From Atopobiaceae bacterium (GTDB lineage Bacteria; Actinomycetota; Coriobacteriia; Coriobacteriales; Atopobiaceae): a stretch of 18,122 nucleotides of DNA. How positions within the stretch are numbered: the stretch's first letter is position 1; each line of letters opens with the position of its first letter. Below are positions 14,501-18,122 of this stretch, one piece after another. The stretch covers positions 1 through 18,122 of the forward strand of contig JAFWLX010000089.1 in the NCBI GenBank assembly GCA_017510875.1, read 5' to 3'. Made by a program: the position numbers and the translations under genes. Under the pieces are notes generated by a model. It made no database searches. It had not been told where the DNA came from and worked only from the letters and a program-made list of their open reading frames with translations.

Positions 14501-15215
14501 GGTCCCAGAGGACGGCATCGTACTCGACGAGCACCTTGCCGGCGAGCTTGGAGCACAGGTGGGTGACGTGGTGGATGTAGACGGCCAGCCCATGCGCGTG
14601 GCAGCGCTCTCCAAGCAAGATGTGCAACGCGTGCAGTACCTGTCACTGGATAGCGCGCAGCCCTTGGGCGAGAGCACCCTTGGTTGCGTCATCTGCCGCA
14701 TGGACTCTGCCAACCAGCAGCAGCTGCTCCAAGAGCTTACGGAGCGCGATGACTACGTGTTTGCCGTGTTTACCGACGTGCTGCGTGAGAGCACCGAGCA
14801 GCTGTATGCCACCTACGACCCACCCGCCTGGATCCTCACGTGTTTTGCGATTGTCATCGGAGCCTTGGTGATAGTCAACGTGATGCAGACCAACCTGCTA
14901 GAGCGCAAGCGTGAGCTGTGCATACTGCGCACGCTCGGGTTTAGCCACGCACGAGTGTCGTTGATGCTGCTTTGTCAAACGATGCTCTACGTCGCCCTGG
15001 CGTTCATGGTAGGATTGCCGGCAGGCCGAGTCATCGCACAGCAGGCTCTGCTGCTTATCAGCACGCCTGACAGAACGTTTGCCTATGCCAACGGAATACG
15101 AGAGTACGCTGCAACCGTACTCATAACACTGGGCTTTGCCGCAGTAAGTCATCTGCTTGCCACGCACAGCATGCGTCGTTGGGACATCAACGAGGGAATG
15201 AGGGATAACGAATGA
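11556..15215 (+). CDS. FtsX/MacB-like ABC permease with very long coiled-coil insert
   Basis: This 1219-residue membrane protein starts with one helix at about 16-38, followed by an extracytoplasmic domain (40-195). A largely helical, Glu/Gln/Ala-rich coiled-coil region spans about 196-690 with heptad-like stretches at 200-320 and 510-660. A three-helix FtsX-type block (709-732, 755-778, 805-830) contains RTDIGILRALGKS. A further helix (about 873-893), a second extracytoplasmic domain (895-1085) and a last three-helix block (1090-1110, 1130-1160, 1188-1208) follow, with RKRELCILRTLGFS. The two RxxxGILRALG-like loops are the coupling helices that meet the ATPase. Type VII ABC permeases are normally 400-850 residues, so the coiled coil accounts for the excess. 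Start ATG 11556 is followed by another ATG at 11562 and either could be used. The substrate is unknown; lipoprotein or peptide extrusion and cell-wall enzyme control are the known jobs of this class. Confidence 0.9.
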   Translation: MSMVRALLRRYWQPLAAIWATCALGIAVMVGLSGGCLSLEQAVMSYLDKYRYFDAAITTEVTADDKLKALLQVEGIANAEARMAANTVIVGPSQRYLSVRAITYAPTDWQRFVVWESAPTGGRDAVLVEYEFALNNNIKAGDELQVRVDGAYRTCLVEALVSAPETLAVRALDSSSSLNSDFGYVYVPVSIVAREPNPDYDEAAQELKQQQDSLNEAQRDAQKSYEQALEEMEQAKQELERRLQEVYAAFEQIDEGRAALQDQEAEFSSYEALRTELEDALGQLREKRQELEQLLASLEQAKQALAQIDDGLDQAREMRSLLAEDIVGALVKVLKMLDPDTKLSVMVQRAKALDEFRIRCADAGFVPNVSGAVHDVAKALLAAMDTVESDRELLSDPSSLELVRRIDAGDEEARESEQGRAIAATVAHYTKEPLTETSFNLALSDCQHLCDLIAEYDLRGVAQDLYELSEHTYDEWLSWVMKLEDYATMLQELLGEEYEQITTVGQLLEAYERAITKLEETIADLETRRADIIAQLEKAGVTEDGVDDAIARLRDSIAFVDQAINEADAALRTLDSTLARARGELDAAEAQLDEAEAQAREGQATIASLDAQLRTKRQDAHSQWVQGLTEFSHLREELAMAQEELGEWHGYQAFHNQFLLWFDDGANPEETLAAAEAALAPTTIKSSYVFANSPVQERLDMNLVPLRSLSYFMPAVFFAVVLVVAFLFMSVIVRQSRTDIGILRALGKSTGQIRAWFCTLGLLVTIGAVPLGLILGRALVRYTANYYADFFKLPQCTPIFDMAMLAVSVVLSIVVVQLATLIGTKVVSSIQPSESFSRAVPSAVRVPRVVEILTSHMDGLSKFSVVSLLRNPVRLVFSVLCIAASVAIILSAQSFIASKNYLIRQEFDQRLLYDCQVFFNQEPDEQLLLQLESLPYVQDVQRMGFYESTISLGDTSLEATLNAVQPNTNLVGIYDTRGQRMTVPEDGIVLDEHLAGELGAQVGDVVDVDGQPMRVAALSKQDVQRVQYLSLDSAQPLGESTLGCVICRMDSANQQQLLQELTERDDYVFAVFTDVLRESTEQLYATYDPPAWILTCFAIVIGALVIVNVMQTNLLERKRELCILRTLGFSHARVSLMLLCQTMLYVALAFMVGLPAGRVIAQQALLLISTPDRTFAYANGIREYAATVLITLGFAAVSHLLATHSMRRWDINEGMRDNE

Positions 15216-15994
15216 CAAACGACAACGGTATCACCTACGAGATGGTGTTCTATGACAGTGGATTCTTTGGCTACGGGCCTGAGGGCGACTTTGTTCAATG
15301 GTCGCTTGCGCACTTTGCTCCCATCGCAGTCACGATAGTGGCGATCATACTCACCTGGCGCTGGCGCGAGCGTATACGCGCCTGGAAACACGAGGAGACC
15401 GCTCGGTTCTGGTTCGTCTTTGTCATGATCATGGTGGGCATGAGCTACTACTGGCGGCTGCTCTACGTAGGACCGCAGGACGTGACCTCCCACACCTTCA
15501 TGGATTGCCTGCCACTGCAGGTATGCGAATGGACGCTCATGATCTGCTCCTTCATGATGCTTAAGAAGTCACCGCTGCTCTTTGACATCACCTACTTCCT
15601 TACCATGTGCTTCAGTCTGCTACCGCTGGTATTTCCAGCCGTGATAAGCAATGCAGGCCCAACCTATTACCGCTACTACCAGTTTTGGGGCGTGCACCTG
15701 TTGCCCATCTATGGCATGTTCTACATGATGTTTGTGCACAAGATGCGCCCACATCCTCGGGGCATCGTCTGGGCAATGGGAATGCTGCTTTTGCTGGCCA
15801 TTCCTGCCCTCTACCTTAACCAGGCCTTTGAGAAGGCCAACTACCTGTACCTCAAGCCCTCGGCGTACGAGATGATCTCGTTTTTGCCCAACAACCTCTT
15901 TGCGCTCATCGCACTTTACCTTGTGGTGCTGCCCTTGATCATGGGCTTGGACTGGCTTGTCTGGAAGTTCTTCTTCAAGAAGCTGGTAACGTAG
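15212..15994 (+). CDS. TIGR02206/YwaF-like integral membrane protein
   Basis: This 260-residue, all-helical membrane protein has about seven helices: 31-49, 66-82, 100-117, 122-141, 158-176, 184-202 and 225-247. Landmarks of the TIGR02206 (YwaF/TP0381) family are the His in SLAHFAPI, the segment FMDCLPLQVCEW (95-106) and FWGVHLLPIYGM (157-168) with its conserved His. The family's function is undefined. The start codon overlaps the permease stop as ATGA (15212-15215), so it is translationally coupled to the ABC permease and probably works with that transporter or in the same envelope process. No ribosome binding site of its own is evident apart from GAGGGATAACGA. No terminator is visible after the stop; the gene then faces a convergent pseudogene. 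Confidence 0.8.
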   Translation: MTNDNGITYEMVFYDSGFFGYGPEGDFVQWSLAHFAPIAVTIVAIILTWRWRERIRAWKHEETARFWFVFVMIMVGMSYYWRLLYVGPQDVTSHTFMDCLPLQVCEWTLMICSFMMLKKSPLLFDITYFLTMCFSLLPLVFPAVISNAGPTYYRYYQFWGVHLLPIYGMFYMMFVHKMRPHPRGIVWAMGMLLLLAIPALYLNQAFEKANYLYLKPSAYEMISFLPNNLFALIALYLVVLPLIMGLDWLVWKFFFKKLVT

Positions 15995-16001
15995 GGCAAA
16001 C

Positions 16002-16398
16002 TCAGCACACCACGCGTTCGTAGAAGCCGCTGATCTTGTGGGGGTTGTCTCTCACACTATCGGCGGCAATCTTTGCACAGACAAAGCGCTCCTCGATATC
16101 GGTTTCCCGCTGGGCGCAGGGATACACCCCAAACTTGAGGCTCACCTTTTCTGCCGTCTCTTCTTCCACAAAAACGTCGGTCCTGCAGGGCCTCAACACC
16201 ATCTGCGGCGTAGTACACCTCGTAGTCCTCGTCTAAGAGGTCTCCCAGCATCTCGCGGATCATCTCGACATCTTCGGCAATCAGGATGTGCCTGCGCATC
16301 AGTGTGATGATTGATTTCTTTGCCTGGCTCATAAGCAGGTAACCCAGCGATACGTTGACCGCGAGCAAGAAAGCAATCACCAGCACCAAATACCTGGA
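16002..16398 (-). pseudogene. Remnant of a membrane hybrid signalling protein (TM helix, receiver start, GGDEF end)
   Basis: Reading leftward from a stop near 16399, the DNA encodes a membrane helix (YLVLVIAFLLAVNVSLGYLL). It then encodes MSQAKKSIITLMRRH, jumping straight to the start of a response-regulator receiver domain, HILIAEDVEMIREMLGDLL and YEVYYAADGVEAL. Near 16195 the frame changes, and a second frame continues with VSLKFGVYP, DIEERFVCAKIAADSVRDNP and HKISGFYE, which resembles the C-terminal end of a GGDEF-type domain. The kinase segment, the phospho-accepting Asp and the GGDEF active-site loop are all missing, so at least two deletions and a frame change have occurred. No product is expected. 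It is the likely counterpart of the sensor stub at 2834-3462. Confidence 0.7.
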
Positions 16399-16452
16399 GG
16401 TACGTTATGACCTAATTCTGTCCCTCATGCTAGACGCTCTACTATGCAAGTA

Positions 16453-16803
16453 TTACTGCGTGGCGGCAGGCCGCTGGATTCCGTCAGTGGCGCTTGTCAC
16501 AAAGAGGCGCCCCCTCTCGTCAATCTTTGCCTCGGCCACCTCGACGTGACGGGAATGCTGATCCGACAGCGCAACAGCGTGAGCCTTGTCCTTTTTGGGA
16601 ACGGGGCCGTCAAGAATACGCACGAGGAAGTTGTCCACCAGATGGCCATCAGAATCGCCGATACGTTGCTCGTCCGACTTGAAGACAACCGCAAAGCCGT
16701 TCTTGTCCCGATAGGCTTTGATCTCTATCGGCAGCTCGTCCAACGAAATCTCGGTTCCCTGCTCAATAGGATTGCGCTTGGTTTTGTTCTTTGATTTTGG
16801 CAT
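16453..16803 (-). CDS. Small hypothetical protein with basic N-terminus
   Basis: I do not recognise this 116-residue soluble protein. It begins with a very basic stretch (MPKSKNKTKRNPIEQG), followed by an apparently beta-rich body (IEIKAYRDKNGFAVVFKSDE; HLVDNFLVRILDG; EVAEAKIDERGRLFVTSATD) and no Cys or membrane segment. The body suggests one small folded domain. The frame is open upstream to 16896, but AGGAGG nine bases before ATG 16803 fixes the start. An 18-codon ORF with its own good ribosome binding site lies 40 bp upstream, followed by this gene under the same promoter (16932-16959). Next to it lie a pseudogene and, divergently, the DUF4349 lipoprotein. No function can be inferred. Confidence 0.7.
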   Translation of the reverse strand: MPKSKNKTKRNPIEQGTEISLDELPIEIKAYRDKNGFAVVFKSDEQRIGDSDGHLVDNFLVRILDGPVPKKDKAHAVALSDQHSRHVEVAEAKIDERGRLFVTSATDGIQRPAATQ

Positions 16804-16843
16804 GTTTAATCTCCTCCTGTTAAAACAACCCCGTGATTTGCAT

Positions 16844-16900
16844 CTATGCAACCGCGACAAGGAGCTTGTCATCCCTAAACTGAATCTTGACCTCAATCAT
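16844..16900 (-). CDS. 18-codon leader ORF or truncated gene start
   Basis: MIEVKIQFRDDKLLVAVA followed by TAG. The ATG at 16900 has AAAGGAG with a six-base gap, a better start signal than most genes here. It lies directly downstream of an extended -10 promoter and 40 bp before the ATG of the hypothetical gene at 16803. It may be a leader peptide for translational coupling, or a gene shortened by mutation. It has no Trp/His-type attenuation run. Confidence 0.45.
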   Translation of the reverse strand: MIEVKIQFRDDKLLVAVA

Positions 16901-16931
16901 TTACCGCTCCTTTCCCGGTAAAATTGGCCTG

Positions 16932-16959
16932 ACTATACCATGTGCGTCGCACGGCACAA
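16932..16959 (-). promoter_or_regulatory. Extended -10 promoter for the small hypothetical operon
   Basis: On the minus strand TGGTATAGT gives an extended -10 (TATAGT at 16932-16937, TGG at 16938-16940). A weak -35, TTGTGC (16954-16959), lies 16 bp upstream. The ATG at 16900 lies 31 bp downstream of the -10. The divergent lipoprotein gene begins at 17015; its own promoter was not identified. Confidence 0.5.
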
Positions 16960-17014
16960 CTGAAACTTGCACACACATTAGAAAGACTAATTGGGTTGTG
17001 GAAAGGTGGTCAAC

Positions 17015-17998
17015 ATGTATGGAAGAAGGCTTGTTGCAACTGTAGCGCTCGCACTTGCTTGCCTGGGCTTGTGCGGTTGCTCGTCTCCGTATACGGAGGC
17101 GTCCTCAACGGAAGCTCCAAACGCCAGATATGAGTACAGCGCAAAGGCAGATGCGGCCGTCGAGGACTACGCGACTGGTGCCAGCGAAGAGATGGACAAC
17201 GCCTCGGACACGGCAATGATTCGCAGGTCGGCCGACGTGCAGCTTAGGTCAAAGGACTATGACGCAGCCACAAAGGACCTTGATGCGCTTCTCAAGCAGT
17301 TTGCAAAGGTCGTTCTCGAGCAGTCCGAGCACAGTGACAGCTACCGCTACTCTGGCCGCTCGGCCACCGTGCGGTTCCGCGTTGCCGCCGAGGACTTTGA
17401 CGCGCTGTTCAAGGCCATCGAGGATACCGCGTCTTGGTCGGTTGAGAACTCGCAACGCTACGCCGATGACGTCACCAAGCAATACAACGACACGGAGCAG
17501 CGCATAGATGCCCTGCAGGTTCGCTACGACTGGTACAAGGAGCAGGTGCAGACCACCGAGAACCCCGAGCTGGCGCGCGAGTACTCGGACGCCATGTTTG
17601 ACACGCTTGACGAGATTACGCGCCTTAAGAACCAGAACGAGGAGCTGAGCACCGACGTCAAGTACAGCATCATCACAATCTCGCTCTATGAGGACACCAC
17701 CGTAAGCGATATTGACGACTCGGTAGGGCTTTGGGATGAAATTGTGAACGAGGCAATGGTCCTGCCAAAGAACATCGTGGCCGCATTTGGGCATCTGCTG
17801 CTGTTCATAATCTCCGCACTGCCAACACTGCTTGTTCTGGGCTGCATCATTGCCGTGGCCATGCTCATACGCAAGGTATGGGTACGCCGTCATCCCTCCA
17901 GCTCTCCCGCCAAGTCCCGCTGGCGCCCGTTTGCGCGCAAGGACGCCTCGCGTCCGGCACAGCCCGACACCACCAACCCGCCCGCAGACGAATCGTAG
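17015..17998 (+). CDS. DUF4349 family lipoprotein
   Basis: This 327-residue lipoprotein has a basic start (MYGRRL), a hydrophobic signal segment (7-19) and a lipobox LCGC with Cys22 as the lipidation site. After a Ser/Glu/Ala-rich linker comes the DUF4349 body: MIRRSADVQLRSKDYDAATK, then a strand-rich segment (ATVRFRVAAEDFDALFKAI). A helical hairpin follows (VTKQYNDTEQRIDALQVRYD; ARLKNQ-type helix) and ends in VKYSIITISLYE. A membrane helix (about 258-283, HLLLFIISALPTLLVLGCII) and a basic, Pro-rich tail follow. The protein is thus tethered at both ends, with the body outside. The frame is open from TTG 16991, but AAAGGTGG five bases before ATG 17015 and the normal signal peptide favour 17015. 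DUF4349 has no proven role; it is common in envelope contexts. Confidence 0.88.
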   Translation: MYGRRLVATVALALACLGLCGCSSPYTEASSTEAPNARYEYSAKADAAVEDYATGASEEMDNASDTAMIRRSADVQLRSKDYDAATKDLDALLKQFAKVVLEQSEHSDSYRYSGRSATVRFRVAAEDFDALFKAIEDTASWSVENSQRYADDVTKQYNDTEQRIDALQVRYDWYKEQVQTTENPELAREYSDAMFDTLDEITRLKNQNEELSTDVKYSIITISLYEDTTVSDIDDSVGLWDEIVNEAMVLPKNIVAAFGHLLLFIISALPTLLVLGCIIAVAMLIRKVWVRRHPSSSPAKSRWRPFARKDASRPAQPDTTNPPADES

Positions 17999-18122
17999 TA
18001 GCAGGGCTCTAAGGCCGCTCCTCGCGGGCCGGCCAGAGGGCGCAAGAGAAAGACGGGCCGTCACCCCTCAGGCCTGGCCCGTGCGCGACCCTCGGGGACT
18101 CCGCTTCGGCTAAGCGCTCCGC
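17999..18122 (+). other. GC-rich non-coding end of window
   Basis: No gene is supported. ACGGGCC (18053-18059) and GGCCCGT (18076-18082) can pair across 16 bases, and GGGCCGGCC (18027-18035) is self-complementary in part. This may be the 3' end of the lipoprotein transcript, but there is no T-tract. The DNA is visibly richer in G and C than its neighbours. Confidence 0.4.

Noticed and set aside
18001..18122. Structured RNA gene (tRNA, SRP or RNase P) at the right edge
   Set aside because: The stretch is GC-rich with one possible stem, but I could find no tRNA cloverleaf, no SRP tetraloop motif and no RNase P conserved core.

Overview
The window looks like a moderately GC-rich actinobacterial chromosome. 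It most resembles the class Coriobacteriia (Olsenella/Atopobium-like). I infer this from the style of the membrane proteins, the sensor/REC/GGDEF fragments, the DUF559-type protein and the DUF4349 lipoprotein; no rRNA or other marker gene is present to prove it. No tRNA, rRNA, CRISPR array or intact transposase is visible.

Left part (1-1770): a broken or partial winged-helix regulator runs off the left edge. Next come two small peptides with the same 46-residue Nif11-type 'double-glycine' leader ending in LEAISGG, one on each strand. They flank a GyrI-like ligand-binding protein. One peptide has a short Cys-rich core (3 Cys in 19 residues). The other has a 44-residue tail with two CxxC knuckles, like a zinc ribbon. 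This looks like the precursor end of a ribosomally made, modified peptide (RiPP) locus. No modification enzyme or exporter is inside the window next to them.

Degraded zone (1928-3941): this is a gene graveyard. It holds the C-terminal part of a sialate O-acetylesterase without its nucleophile half, a possible 24-codon thioesterase start, the N-terminal sensor half of a signalling protein, and, fused out of frame behind it, the middle of an ABC solute-binding protein, closed by a strong terminator. A second wreck at 16002-16398 (membrane helix, receiver start and GGDEF tail) appears to come from the same kind of signalling protein.

Middle part (4066-10385): mostly single genes on the minus strand. 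They are an RDD membrane protein, a cupin (plus strand), a GNAT acetyltransferase fused to a molybdenum-carrier/SLOG-like domain, an HD-domain phosphohydrolase, a cation diffusion facilitator and a DUF559 nuclease-like protein. The gaps between them hold two families of repeats: short REP-like units built on GTGTCAAGGGGACGTTTCTG, and three copies of an exactly 118-bp MITE-like element with 15-bp terminal inverted repeats.

Right part (10856-18122): a compact three-gene operon encodes a MacB/LolD-type ATPase, a 1219-residue FtsX-like permease with a very long coiled-coil insert, and a TIGR02206/YwaF-like membrane protein that overlaps the permease gene by 4 bp. After the second signalling-protein wreck come a small hypothetical protein with a tiny upstream ORF and its own promoter on the minus strand, then a divergent DUF4349 lipoprotein. 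The window ends in GC-rich non-coding DNA.
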